Source: Lithobates sylvaticus (Eukaryota > Chordata > Amphibia > Anura > Ranidae). Taken from it: 64,000 bases of DNA. Within the stretch, counting starts at the first letter, position 1. The number at the start of each line of letters is the position of its first letter. The notes beneath the pieces are model-generated. The model was not told where the DNA came from and ran no database searches. It was given only the letters and a program-made list of their open reading frames with translations. Location of the stretch: NCBI GenBank assembly GCA_028564925.1, contig CM053029.1, positions 292,600,832 to 292,664,831 of the forward strand. Direction: 5' to 3'. Shown here one piece after another: positions 21,578 through 32,733 of this stretch. The position numbers were made by a program, and so were the translations under genes.

Positions 21578-22703
21578 TGGCCTTTCTACAAAAACGTTCT
21601 ATGTATACCTCAGGATTAGATCTTTGCTTACAAAAACCAATTGGATTACACAAGACAACATCTTGCACCCCCTCATAAAATTCTACGATTCTTCCAATAA
21701 ACTACTGAAAGGTATCTCACACATCTATGATCTCCTTTCACAATCATCTGATGACTCCATCCAGAAACAAATAACATTCTGGTCAACGCACCTGGTCATA
21801 ACCTCAGTCAGTTCACTGAACCAATGGTACAAAACATTATCGCTTCCCTTGAGACTCTCTCACTATACAACACACTGGGAGTCACTGCAAAAACAATTTC
21901 AACAATGGTATTATACTCCTACCAGACTTTCTACGATTTACCCCAACACCTCTCACTTGTGCTGGAGAAACTGCGGTCTACCAGGTACTCTGCGCAGCCC
22001 AGCTCTACAAAATTGCTGGACGCAAATGCGAACTCTCCTCCGCTCAATCACCCATAAGACAACTAACTTATCCTCAGTAGATTTTCTACTTGGCCTGGCA
22101 ATTCCCACGTGGTCTAGTCAATTTCAAACCATGGCCACGCACATTCTCATTGCTGCAAGATTGGCAATAGCCAGAAAATGGAAATCTTCTCAGCCTCCAT
22201 CTCTCCAAGATGTAATTACAACCTTAAACAACCAACTCAAAATGGAGTACTTCTTCTCCAAAGCCAAGCTCTCCACCGCAAAGTTTTACAATAATTGGGA
22301 ACCATGGCTCATGGACTCCAGAAGCATAAATCTGGACTGCCTCTCCTGACTTTAAACCCCCAAACCACCTCCAGCTTCCCTATCTGATATACTGTGGGTA
22401 ATACACATATATTAGCATTATGCACCTAGTAACACTGCTTGATAGCATAGATCTACATATGTGATTACCAGCTGGTACCAAGCATTACTTGAGTTGAAAC
22501 AAGAACTGAATATAAATACTGCATAGTTACTCATCAGTTGACCTTCTTTTACAAACATTACACATTTAGACGATAATTTACATACTCATATATAAGTATT
22601 TTGGATATTACATGTACGTTTGATCTTGAGCACTCCACTTGTTATGCTGAATGTATTCTCTAATTTTCTTTGTTGTTTCGCTGTAAAATCTCAAATAAAA
22701 AGT
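21578..22703 (+). mobile_element. L1 ORF2 C-terminus and 3' UTR
   Basis: An open stretch (21624-22349, 241 residues) encodes the cysteine-bearing C-terminal region of an L1 ORF2 protein: QQWYYTPTRLSTIYP, then HLCWRNCGLPGTLRSPALQNCW, and a final WEPWLMDS block. The usual histidine side of the Cys/His motif is altered. The 3' UTR ends at CTCAAATAAAAAGTTTAA, like the L1 at 45482 (CTCAATAAAAAAGTTTG). The next MITE used that TTAA as its target. Confidence 0.75.
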
Positions 22704-22707
22704 TTAA

Positions 22708-23642
22708 CCGGTTCCTGACTGGCGCACGAAGATGTATGTCGGCAGAATGGCACAGGCAGGCAAAAGGGCGTACAGGTACGTCCCCTTTAAGTTGCCGCCG
22801 TGCCATCTTGTGCGCGCGACGGTCAGGACCCCCGTGAGTCCGGTCGCGGGTCCCACGGAATCGATTGGCACTGGGATACCTGCGATCGTTTCACAGGACG
22901 GCTGAACGGGGAGATGCGGAAGTAAACAGCATCTCCCCGTTCTGCCTAGCAACTAGTGACACTGATCTCTGCTCCCTGTGATTGGAGCAGAGATCAGTGT
23001 TCACTAACACACAGCCACGCCCCCCACAGTTAGTAACACGCCCCTAGGAACACTTAAACCCTAGACTGCCACCTAGTGGTTAACCCCTTCACTGCCAGTG
23101 TCATTTACACAGGAATCAGATGTGTCCGCCAAAATGTCGCAGTCACAATAAAAAATCGTTGATCGCCTCCATTACTAGTAAAAAAAAAATATTATTATTT
23201 AATTATTATAATATATTATAAAAATGCTATAAAACTATCCCCTATTTTCTAAACGCTATAACTTCTGCGCAAACCAATCAATAATCGCTAATTGCAATTT
23301 TTTTTTACCAAAAATATGTAGAAGAATACATATCGGCCTAAACTGAGGAAAAAAAAATATTTTTTTTATATATTTTTGGGGGATATTTATTATAGAAAAA
23401 AGTAAAAAAGAATGTTTTTTTCAAAATTGTCACTGTTTTTTTTTTTATAGCGCAAAAAATAAAAACCGCAGGGGCGTTCAAATACCACCAAAAGAAAGAT
23501 CTATTTGTGGGGAAAAAAGGACGTCAATTTTATTTGGGAACCACGTCGCATGACCGCGCAAATGTCAGTTGGATCTACGAAGTGCCGAACCGCAAAAAGT
23601 GGTCTGGTCTTAAGCCAGCAAAATGGTCCGGTCTGAAAGTGG
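22708..23642. mobile_element. TTAA-flanked MITE, piggyBac-like, copy 4
   Basis: TTAA lies at 22704-22707 and 23643-23646. It is in the opposite orientation to the copy at 37061: it starts CCGGTTCCTGACTGGCGCACG and ends GGTCCGGTCTGAAAGTGG. Its target was the TTAA in the L1 tail, so it is younger than that L1. Confidence 0.8.
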
Positions 23643-23791
23643 TTAAAAAAAAAAAAAAAATCATAAATATATAAATGCGAATATATATATAAAATATTTA
23701 TCTAACAATTAACAAAACATTTGTGTTGTAGCGCAGCGTTAGCCTTAGGGCTTTAAATGTTTTACTAGGTTATTCAGTTAGCTGCAGTGTA

Positions 23792-23850
<59 letters not shown>

Positions 23851-24239
23851 TACATACACTGCATGAAGTGTAGCCAAGCCTATATCTGACTGTAGGCCAT
23901 TCCTGGTGTACTTTTTCTAATATACTTCAGGTGATGTACACAATACACCCATAGTGCAGTTGCTACTACTTTTCTGGGGGTGTAGACAATACAGTACACC
24001 CATAGTTGTGATTACACTTCTGGTGGTGTACACAATACTGTGCACCCCTAGTGCAGTTGCTACTACTTTTCTGGTGGTGTACACGGTACACAATACATAC
24101 AGTGCACCCATAGTTGCTATTAGACTCCTGGTGGTGTACACAATACCGTGCACCCCTAGTACAGTTGCTACTACTTTTCTGGTGGTGTACACAGTACAAA
24201 ATACAGTGTAGTTTGGTTTTGCTAAACAAAATTTACAGA

Positions 24240-26615
24240 ATGTCCGGAAGGCCACCAAGGAGAGGCAGATGCTCACAGTCCATTAAAAGAGGGCAAGCAG
24301 GCTCTGTGTCTACAGTCAACAATGCTGGTCGTGGACACGGTGCAGCCTCAGCACGTGGCCGTGGGGCACGATTGTCCTTTTTTCTGCAGCTGCCTGTGTT
24401 ATTGAGCCACAACATGCAGAAGAGTTGGAATGGATAACAAAGCCGCCCTCATACTCCTCATCCTCTGTCACCCAGGCTCAGAGTAGTTTGCCTGCCAATG
24501 CAGCTGCCAAAGTGGCCTATTCCATCGGCTCCATGTCAACAGTCACTCCTTCCCTAGCCCCATGCACGGAGGAGTCCCCCGAACTATTCGACCACAGTGT
24601 TGGGTATATGCTGCAGATGGTTGCGCAGCGATTTGAAGGCTCTGATAATGGTACCCAGGTTGAGGAAGGGAGTAACGTGAGCCTAGAGAGGGGGGTGCCC
24701 AAGAAGGTAAAGAAACTGGCAGTCATGTACCCCCAGCTGTAGCATACTGCCAAGTTTGCTCCAGTGACGAGGAGGGAGGGGATGATGAGGTCACTGACTC
24801 TACTTGGGTGCCTGATAGAAGAGAGGAGGAGGAGGCACATCTCCAACGAGGAAGGATGCCCTCCAGGGGGCAGCTTAAGGGCAGCCACCCTATTGCATCA
24901 CACCCCAGAGCTAAGCAGGTGCAGGGCGCTGCTGACTCCCTGCATATTTTGAAAAGTTCTTTGGTGTGGGCCTTTTTTGCCAAAAAAGTGTGTGCAGCAG
25001 ATCGCACCGTTGCTGTTTGCAACATATGTCTGAAGCGTATCAAGCATGGCCAAAACAGCAGCCACTTGGGCACTACATGCTTGACCAGACATATGACGAC
25101 CTCCCATGCAGTCCGTTGGCAACAGCACTTACAAGACCCACATCAAAGAACAAGGCGGACCTCTCCTTGCTCCTCATCAGCTGGGATCTCCAACCCCACT
25201 ATACCTCCAGTCCTTTCAGAAACCTGCACTGAGAGGAATGAAGGTATAGAAATAGGTGTCCCAAGTACTTGCTGCCAATCTCCTATTTTAGCAGGGAAAT
25301 TTCCCTACCCCAGTTGCTAAACCATCGAAAGAAATGTGGTCCCAGCCATCCACATGTTCAGCGTCTGAATGCTAGCTTGGCCAAATTGCTAGCACTGCAA
25401 CTGCTGCCTTTTCTGCTGATAGACTCTGCCTCCTTTTGTGAATTTGTGGAATGTGCAGTACCTCAGTGGCAGGTTCCCAAAAGCCATTTCTTTTCACGGA
25501 AGGCCATTCCCGGCTCTCTACCAGCATGTGGAAGGCAATTTCTTGGCCTCGTTGGACAGGGCGGTCAGCAGTAAGGTGCATATTACCGCTCACTCATGGT
25601 CCAGCAGGCATGGAGAGAGACATTAGCTGGGAAGGATGCAGGACAGGGTTCAGTATTGTTGGAGCTTGTTCCGCCACCACGCCTCCAAAATGCTAGTAGT
25701 GGTGATTCTGCCATAGCTCTCCTCCACCCCTCCTCTTCTTCTTCCTCTATGGCCTCTTCCTCTGCAGATTTTTCCTCTGAACCAGCGGTGCTCCGTAGGC
25801 GTTCAAGGGGCTACGCAAGCACTCAGGCAAAAATATGCCATGCAGTGCTTGAGTTGGTCTGCTTAGGGGACAGGAGCCACACTGGGGCAGAGATTCTGGC
25901 AGCTCTGCAGGGGCAGGCTCAGAGGTGGTTGACGCCATGCCAGCTTTAGCCAGGAATGGTTGTATGCAACAATGGCACCAACCTCCTCTCCGCTCTCTGA
26001 CAGGGACACTTGACCCATGTTCCCCTGTTTGGCTCACACCCTGAATTTGGTGGTGTAGCGGTTCTTAAACAGATACCCGGGCTTACAGGATCTCCTGAGG
26101 CAGGCCAGGAAAGTCTGTGGTAATTTCTGGTCATATAATGCCAGTGCTCGGCTGGCTGACAACCTGCCCAAGGTTTGTGCAATGCGTTTCCAGAGCCTGA
26201 GAGGTTACAATTTCCTGGTGCTGGGCAACATGTTGCTGAGGCTTCGTTCAGTCACAGAAAGAGCGTTGGAGAAGGTGGCCGGCTGACCGATGCCTCAGAC
26301 AATTCTTCAGTCCAGCGCCATGGTCTGATCGGTTCCAGCAACCATCGCCAGCATCTGAATTACATGGTACAGGAATATCTAGGGGCAAGATCAAACTTAG
26401 AGACCTTTACAACAGAACATAAACTGGGTTACTGGGTCTTGAGGATGGACCACTGGCCAGAGCTTGCTCAATATGCAATTGAGCTACTGGCCTGTCCTGC
26501 ATCCAGCGTTCTTTCTGAACGCACATTCAGTGCTGCTGGAGGCTTTGTAACCGATCACAGAGTGCGCCTGTTCACAGACTCGGTTGATTGGCTCACCTTC
26601 ATAAAAATTAATTAG
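24240..26615 (+). pseudogene. Decayed hAT transposase
   Basis: This would be the recombinase of the 18603-28041 element. Pieces in order: an Arg/Gly-rich start (MSGRPPRRGRCSQ, 24240); a Ser-rich stretch (24425-24742); a BED zinc finger in 24808-25320 (VWAFFAKK..., CNIC..., LGTTCLTRHMTTSH with its Cys pair and His-x5-His); the catalytic core entry (CEFVECAVPQWQVP, ALYQHVEGNFLASLDRAV, VHITAHSWSSRHG; the usual D of TDxWTS is H); and the C-terminal dimerisation block (LACPASSVLSERTFSAAGG...RVRL, 26175-26615). Segments lie in at least four frames, so several frameshifts and stops have killed it. The family resembles Ac-like hAT elements of amphibians; I give no gene symbol. Confidence 0.85.
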
Positions 26616-26754
26616 TCTTGGATCACCAGCTACCAAGCTCCTGATGCTGATCCCTTGAAGATGCTGATGCTGAGTGACTATCCTGTTATGCTAAGTGACT
26701 ATCCTATTCCTCCTTAATGTTCATGTTGATAGCTTCTAAGAAAATTGTTGGTTC

Positions 26755-27088
26755 TGGGCACCACCACCAGTGCCTAAAGCCCAATTTTTCTGCCCCTGTT
26801 TAACAGGGGCGTGTAATTACTATGTTTGCTGTAATATTTTGCAGCAGGGCTCGTTCCTGCACTCAACTAGACTATCTGTGAGGCTTTACAGTGTTGTGCC
26901 ACCAACACCACCACCGCCTAAGGCCCAATTTTTCTGCCCCTGTTTTACAATTCTTGATATACTATTTCACAGCAGGGCCGTTCCAGCGCCCATGAAAAAA
27001 GTAACTATGAGGGCTTACAGTGTTCTGGTACCACCAACACCTAAGGTCCAATTTTCCACAGAGTATATAGGGCAGGCCATGAAGTATA
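26755..27088 (+). repeat. Subterminal repeats of the hAT 3' region
   Basis: The phrase CACCACCxxCxCCTAAGGCCCAATTTTTCTGCCCCTGTT occurs at about 26760, 26905 and, decayed, 27030, each followed by CAGCAGGGCxCGTTCC and GAGGCTTACAGTGTT. Repeated subterminal motifs are common transposase-binding regions in hAT elements; binding here is inference. Confidence 0.6.
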
Positions 27089-27090
27089 TA

Positions 27091-27508
27091 CAGGCAGTCC
27101 CCTATTTTCAAACATCCGACTTACAAATGACTCCTACTTACAAACGGAGGGAGACAACAGGAAGTGAGAGGAAATCTACCCCTAGGAAGGGAAAAATGTC
27201 TCCCTTAAGAGTTAATATGGGAAAAAGGTGTCTCAACTGATGCTTTATCACCAATCCTAGTTTCCCTAATAACCCCAAATTTTCAAAATCCAATTGTCAT
27301 TGGGACAGAAAGTGAGGTGAAATCTTCTGAACAGGGGCACAGACAGCAAAACAAATGTTACAGGGGTGATAACCCTTCCCTATGCTATCCAAAAAGCTTA
27401 AAAATAGATTTTTTGGCTGGAGATACACTTTAAAAATGTACCTGTTCCAAATTAAAAACAGATTCGACTTAAGAGCAAACCTACAATCCCCATCTTGTTT
27501 GTAACCTG
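27091..27508. mobile_element. TA-flanked MITE (Tc/mariner type)
   Basis: TA (27089-27090) precedes CAGGCAGTCCCCTATTTTC and TA (27509-27510) follows GTTTGTAACCTG. The outer CAGG/CCTG and the ACTTACAAA..TTAAG motifs are inverted. TA duplication points to the Tc1/mariner superfamily. No coding sequence. It sits inside the hAT right part and is therefore younger. Confidence 0.6.
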
Positions 27509-28041
27509 TATACTGCTGTTCAGAGTACATAGGTCTGGGGAATTTTTTTTTGTAATTTGGGTGCGGGGTTCACCTTAATAGCCATACCAGACTAAAAAGG
27601 GCCTGGTAATGGGATGAGGGGCCCATGCCGTTTTTCCGGACATTACATTACAGCCGCAAGCAGTTTTAAATGACTTTTATTCCTTTAGAAATGTCATTTT
27701 GTGCAGGGACTGTTCTAAACACGGGAAAAATGTGCCACTTTACAGGCATACTATAGTCACTCCCCAGGCACGATATTTAAAGGAATATTTCACTTTTATT
27801 GTTTCACTTTAAGCATTATTAAAATCACTGCTCCCGAAAAAAATGGCTTTTTTAAAACTTTTTTATGCATTGATACATTTTTACACTTTGTATGACAATA
27901 AATTGCATATTAGCCTTTAAAATTAGCACTTTTGATTTTTAACATTCGAGTCCCATAGACTTTAACAGTGTTCGCACAAATTTTTTGCCTGATCGCATGT
28001 TCTGCCGCAAACCAAACTGGGGGGTGTTCGGCTCATCCCTA

Positions 28042-28229
28042 GTTTATACACACACACGTCCCTGTTCTGCCTCTCATGCCCCCAACTGTGGTCATGAGCA
28101 TCGGGACCCCCGCAGTGCAGCATGCGCGAGCCTGCAATCTCGCTTAAAGGAGCCGGCGTACAGCTACTACAGCTCACGAGATCGTGCCGGCCTGCCGCAG
28201 TATAATGATGGAGGCTGGTTGGCAAGTGG
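28042..28229. mobile_element. TTAA-flanked MITE, copy 3 (right part)
   Basis: This continues 17845-18602 after the hAT insertion: GTTTATACACACACACGTCCCTGTTCTGCC follows on from the ACAGGGATTTGTGTGTTTCCAC of the left part. It ends GGCAAGTGG before TTGA (28230-28233). Confidence 0.75.
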
Positions 28230-28612
28230 TTGAAGGCAAATCCACTCTGCGATACAAGTGAACTCGCTGTAAATCTGAGGGGAAGCACAGGTAATTTTAT
28301 CATCCAAGCAAAGATGCTGTTTTTTTATTTTCCTTGCATGTCCCCCTCGGATCTCCAGCAACTGCACTTCCAAGTGCACCTGTAGAACAAAGTGGATTTG
28401 CCTTTAATAAATGAACCACAAAGTCCAAGATACCTAATCATTTGGGGTGTACACAGCAAAATGCTAGAGTGCAATTTACCTAATGGGGAAACTATTTAGA
28501 TTGACCTGTGTGTCCCCAAGGAAAGACATTGGTAGGATTTTACCCTCACTTCCTGTTTGGCTATGTGACAGGAAGTGGATAAATTTGAAGGAGAAACTGG
28601 CAAAATTTGGGA
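28230..28612. repeat. Long inverted-repeat element, right arm
   Basis: 28234-28420 carries the palindromic sequence also present as a complete small MITE at 32488-32728 (AGGCAAATCCACT ... AGTGGATTTGCCTTTAATAAA). 28420-28612 is the inverted partner of 17575-17838. Together they form one element with long inverted arms. Confidence 0.6.
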
Positions 28613-28689
28613 GGCGTCTTCACCCTATCAGGGGTGCAGACATCCCCAAAAACTGACAAGACTTCTAATCCCTCTGCACTCTATCCCCA

Positions 28690-29110
28690 AGCAAAAATAA
28701 GAAAGGTTTTTATTTAGTTTAACTTTGCAAAGACACATTCCTAAGTTCAACTGTGATGCATGTCAATGGCCCATTTGACATGCATCAGCTATGAGTAAGC
28801 ACTACGTTTAGTGTGAAACGCGTCAGTTGTTTTTGGTTCTGTATTACTTTGCTGTGACATGTACAGTGTGATCCTGATGTTCTAATAATCTGTCCAGAAT
28901 TTTCTACTAACCTTGATTTGCTATATGCATTAGCCGACACCTGGGGCTCTTCATTTTCTTGAGGAAAAACCTTTTTGTTTCAGCAGACCTACCTGGAGCG
29001 ATGATAACCCCGCCTCTTTACCCTCCAGAAAGTTGCTTGTACTGCTGCTAATCTCTTCCCACCACCATGCCCTGCTCACTGTTCTCTGAGGAAGAGATGA
29101 TCCTTATTTG
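28690..29110 (+). mobile_element. Penelope-like fragment around a hammerhead motif
   Basis: Non-coding sequence whose only clear mark is the hammerhead-like motif at 28786-28829. Assignment to the Penelope group is by analogy and the edges are unknown. Confidence 0.35.
28755..28829 (+). ncRNA. Hammerhead-like motif preceded by a perfect hairpin
   Basis: Stem I is CAGCT/AGTTG (28786-28790 with 28825-28829, one GU pair). The core reads ATGAGTA instead of CTGANGA (two changed invariant bases). An extra A and stem II GCACTA/TAGTGT (28799-28804 with 28809-28814) follow, then GAAA (28815-28818) and a minimal stem III with a GUC triplet. Immediately upstream, GATGCATGTCAA (28755-28766) and TTGACATGCATC (28775-28786) form a perfect 12-bp hairpin. 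The core changes suggest an inactive relic. Confidence 0.45.
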
Positions 29111-29257
29111 CAAATTAAGATAATTTTTGATTTACTTTTACATGGGGTGGTGTTTGTGTGGGTCATGGGCTTAGGTCTATATGATTTGGCCTCAAAACAC
29201 ACACCTACTTCCTGTGTACAGATTCACTTCCGGACCAATGTATATTGCTTCCTGCTT

Positions 29258-29378
<121 letters not shown>

Positions 29379-29456
29379 GGTTCTTATGTCCACCAGCAGA
29401 GAGAAGTTGGGTAGATGCCACACTCCCAATTCTGGAGGCATAATAATGGTCTAGCA

Positions 29457-29608
29457 CAGGGGTCTTCAAACTATGGCCCACCAGTTATTCATGAACTACA
29501 ATTCCCATCATGCCTAGTCATATCTGTGAATGTCAGATTTTTACAATGCCTCATGTGATGTGTAGTTCAGCAACAGCTGGAGAGCTGTACTTTGAAGATT
29601 CATGATCA
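29457..29608. mobile_element. Small hAT MITE, copy a
   Basis: It starts CAGGGGTCTTCAAACT and has the internal phrase AACTACAATTCCCATCATGCC. The flanking 8-mers are GTCTAGCA (29449-29456) and CTCTAGCA (29609-29616), one mismatch. Ends and 8-bp duplication are of hAT type. The right end has decayed. Confidence 0.8.
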
Positions 29609-29616
29609 CTCTAGCA

Positions 29617-31904
29617 TGTCTTGAAAAAAGGTGTTTTTTCATGTGCCTTGTATAATGCCCAAGAAATATCGTTAGGAAAATACAAGTAGGTCATGGCACA
29701 TCTAACATTCCAAATTTGGCACTTAAGATGGTTTTGCGCTATGCAATCTGATTGGCCAATCTCTGTACAACTCGATATTTAGGCAAAATAGGTAATAGGA
29801 AGACGCACTTGAACAATAAATCAAATTATATGAAATCAAACAGGCTCTTGCACTAAATCTAATTTATTTATGATCTAACTGATTGCAGTGTATGGTCACC
29901 TTTAAAGGTCAAGATCTGAAAATATTAATTTATTGGGTTTAGAATCACTTATCTGTTCTTTGTAATGTATTGAAAGATTTGGGTAAACAAACAAAAAAAC
30001 AAAAACAAAGATATATTAGAAGTAATAGGAATGAGATTAGCATAAAACAGGTTAATTAATTGAGTACAACTACTAATTGCATAACAAGACACATCCAAAG
30101 AGATGAAATTAACCAATTGTATTGGGTGTGCGCTATTATCAATGAGAAAACCGCAGTTACCATTGCACCAGTTGCAGTTTACATATGCAGGTATTTATTA
30201 TCATTATTTGCACTTCAATGTGCGCCAGTTCGCACATTCAATTAATTATTTTTCTGGCACACCAAATAATCTATGGACTGGTGTAGTGCCTTATTCTTAG
30301 TAAATCACCTCCAGTAAGTAAAAAGAAATCTCCCAAATGGAGGCAAAGACATCAATAAACATTTGACAGAAGTTCTAACCCTTCTACATGCTTATGTAAC
30401 ACTAAAGAATATGCTTTGCCAGGTATTGGGTTTTAATAAGTAGTGCTTTTTAAAAGGATGCTACAGTAGTCTTTGTACACAGTAGCTGGTCTCCTTCGTG
30501 GAAAATAACTGGTAAAATGGAATATGCCTTGTTTCAGGCTAATAATGTGTCAAGCACATCAAATTCTGTTAAAGTATGTTGAATGTTATTTATACGATAA
30601 CTCTTGATTCCCACAAAGCAATTTCCTTCTAGATAGAAGATTCTGCTGCTTTTTCCCAATTGAATTTGTAAGCATTACGGTATGTTTACTGTTTTTATCT
30701 AAACGCCTGTAGGAACATTTGTCTGTATTATCATGGGTCTGGCACCCAGTACCTAGGTTCCATATATCAAAGTCCCTGTGTGCAGAGATTACATACTGAG
30801 ATGAATGTTCAGCCTGACACAATTTAGTGTCATCAGCAAGAGGAGTTTTTTTTAACAGCCATTAAATGTTGAAGTTTGCTATCTGGATGTCAGTAAATGT
30901 TAAGGTTAGTGATCCCTTTTTATTCATAGTTTGTAATAATGGAAATTTTATTCTAGGAATTAATGAAAATAATATATTTAATTTATGTGCTGTCACTTTG
31001 ACCATCATTAATTTTCTTGCATATGTTAGTTTTATTTAAGCAGCGAAGATGCCTGTTAACATCTTCGTGCCAGTTTTCTTCACATTTGTAGATTCAGTAC
31101 ATTAATGCTGGATAAGTAAAGACTGGTAGAAATAGATTTTTACTTAAATGCTTTTTGGGATAGGAAAGAGGGGCACCTATTTGCAAAAGTATGTAGTCAT
31201 AGGGCACACCCCCATGCCACGCCCCCTAAATTAAACAATAAAAAAAAAAAGTTAAACCCACAAGTGTTTTTTACCACTACTATTCCTTTATACTGGCTTT
31301 TGAAATGTACAGATGCAGCAATTTAGAAACTGGATGAAAGGTTTAGCACTGGCAAACACTTTTTGAAAGATAAAAAGTGCATTCTATATACAACTACATA
31401 TATAGATCAGAGCAAAATGAGTGACAAATAAGGAGAAAAGAGGGACAGAGAGACTTTGTTCCAAATCAGGGACAGCTGGAAGCTATGCAGCAGTCCAAAT
31501 TGTGTCAAACATCTGCTTGCCAAAAATTGGTTCCATTCACTGGAAATCATTCCAAGTCATATAAGTTGCAACCAGAACCTACCCCCTATGAATTTATACA
31601 CAGGCCCCATAGTGAGGCAATTTTGCAATTCAGCTAGTGTGTTACCCTCCTTTCCATATCTAAAATGATCAGGGTCTGGATGATTAGTGACAATTATGGA
31701 TTCACATTCTGCCACCATCAATCATTGATTGTACAGTGAAATGATGAATAGAAGAAAACAAATTAGGGGTGGTGACTAACATTTGATGTGAATCTTGCTA
31801 AAATCAAATTTTCCCATTAGGATAGATAAATCCAAATGTATTCTTTTTGGATTCAAATATAAAGTTGGTTTGTTTGCAAGTAAAGCAAAATGAAAGGTTT
31901 AGAC
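29617..31904. other. No recognised gene or repeat
   Basis: About 2.3 kb of AT-rich, mostly unique-looking sequence. I find no ORF with recognisable content, no splice-framed exon and no clear terminal repeats. It could be host intergenic or intronic DNA, or old unrecognised repeats. Confidence 0.35.
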
Positions 31905-32052
31905 CAGGGGTCTCCAAATAATGGCCCTCCAGTTTCTCAAGAACTACAATTCCCATCATGCCTAGTCATGTCTGTGAATGTCAGAGTTTTGCAATGCCAC
32001 ATGGGACGTGTAGTTTCTCAACAACTGGAGGGCCTTAGTTTGGAGATCCCTG
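31905..32052. mobile_element. Small hAT MITE, copy b
   Basis: Ends CAGGGGTCTCCAAA and TTTGGAGATCCCTG. The flanking 8-mers are GTTTAGAC (31897-31904) and GGTTAGAC (32053-32060), one mismatch. Same family as 29457 and 34419. Confidence 0.85.
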
Positions 32053-32089
32053 GGTTAGACCTTAAAAAAATGGTATTTACATAATCTAC

Positions 32090-32487
32090 TGTAGCGCCGG
32101 CTCCTAATGAGCAGACGCTATTATTTTATAAAACTTAAGTTGCCGGAGGCCACAGTTGGGCTTCAGGCTAATTTCTCTAAATTACTGGTTTCTGTACCAG
32201 TTCAGCTGGGTTGCACTGGGTTCTCCTTGACCGCAGGTGTCGCTGTCACCGCCGGCAAGAGTAGAAAACGCAGTTTAGCTGGATGCATTGAATGCCACCT
32301 ATTGCTCAGAACCAGCCCAGTGGGAGTGTTTTCCTGCTGTGCAGTCTGGGAGATGGTATTTAAGGTACCGACGCCAGGTTGGCGGGGGTTAGTGCTACAC
32401 TACTATGATGTCCTACTTTTCAAAGCTTTTTAATACTGTCTTAACCTTGTCACTGTGTTTGTTTTCTTTCTTGATTAATAGACATTG
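32090..32487 (+). mobile_element. LTR fossil, TGTAGCGCCGG family
   Basis: It starts TGTAGCGCCGGCTCCTAATGAGCAGACGCTAT, close to the 3' LTR start at 43023 (TGTAGCGCCGGTACTCCTGATGAGTACGCGCTAT), and shares further blocks (GGACGCATTG-like, CTGGGAGA-GGT). It looks like a solo or partial LTR. A palindromic MITE interrupts it at 32488 and its far end is not defined. Broken; more diverged than the 43023 copy. Confidence 0.55.
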
Positions 32488-32728
32488 GGGGTTATTTACG
32501 AAAGGCAAATCCACTTTGCACTTGGAAGTGCAGTCGCTCTAAATCTAAGGGGTAGATCTGAAATGAGTGGAAGCTCTGCTGATTTTATCATCCAATCCTG
32601 TGCAAGCTAAAATGCTGTTTTTTTATTTTCCTTGCATGCCCCCCTTGGATCTACAGCGACTTCACTTCCAAGTGCACTTTCAAGTGCACTTGCAGTGCAA
32701 AGTGGATTTGCCTTTAGTAAATAACCCC
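32488..32728. mobile_element. Palindromic MITE, 241 bp
   Basis: Ends GGGGTTATTTACGAAAGGCAAATCC and GGATTTGCCTTTAGTAAATAACCCC are inverted over about 35 bp, and the centre is also largely palindromic (AAGTGCA motifs). The flanking 5-mers are both CATTG (32483-32487 and 32729-32733). Superfamily not determined; no coding capacity. Confidence 0.75.
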
Positions 32729-32733
32729 CATTG

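Larger units (their letters stand above)
18603..28041 (+). mobile_element. 9.4-kb hAT element with many nested insertions
   Basis: The ends are TAGGGATGAGC (18603) and GCTCATCCCTA (to 28041), a perfect 11-bp inverted pair of hAT type (compare Ac, CAGGGATGAAA). The flanking 8-mers are GTTTCCAC (18595-18602) and GTTTATAC (28042-28049), matching at 6 of 8 positions. Inside are the hAT left end (18603-18957), inserted L1, fold-back and MITE sequence (about 18960-23760), a second copy of the left subterminal unit (23766-23930), a decayed transposase (24240-26615), subterminal repeats, a TA-flanked MITE, and about 500 bp of right end shared with the non-autonomous copies at 44038. Confidence 0.75.
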
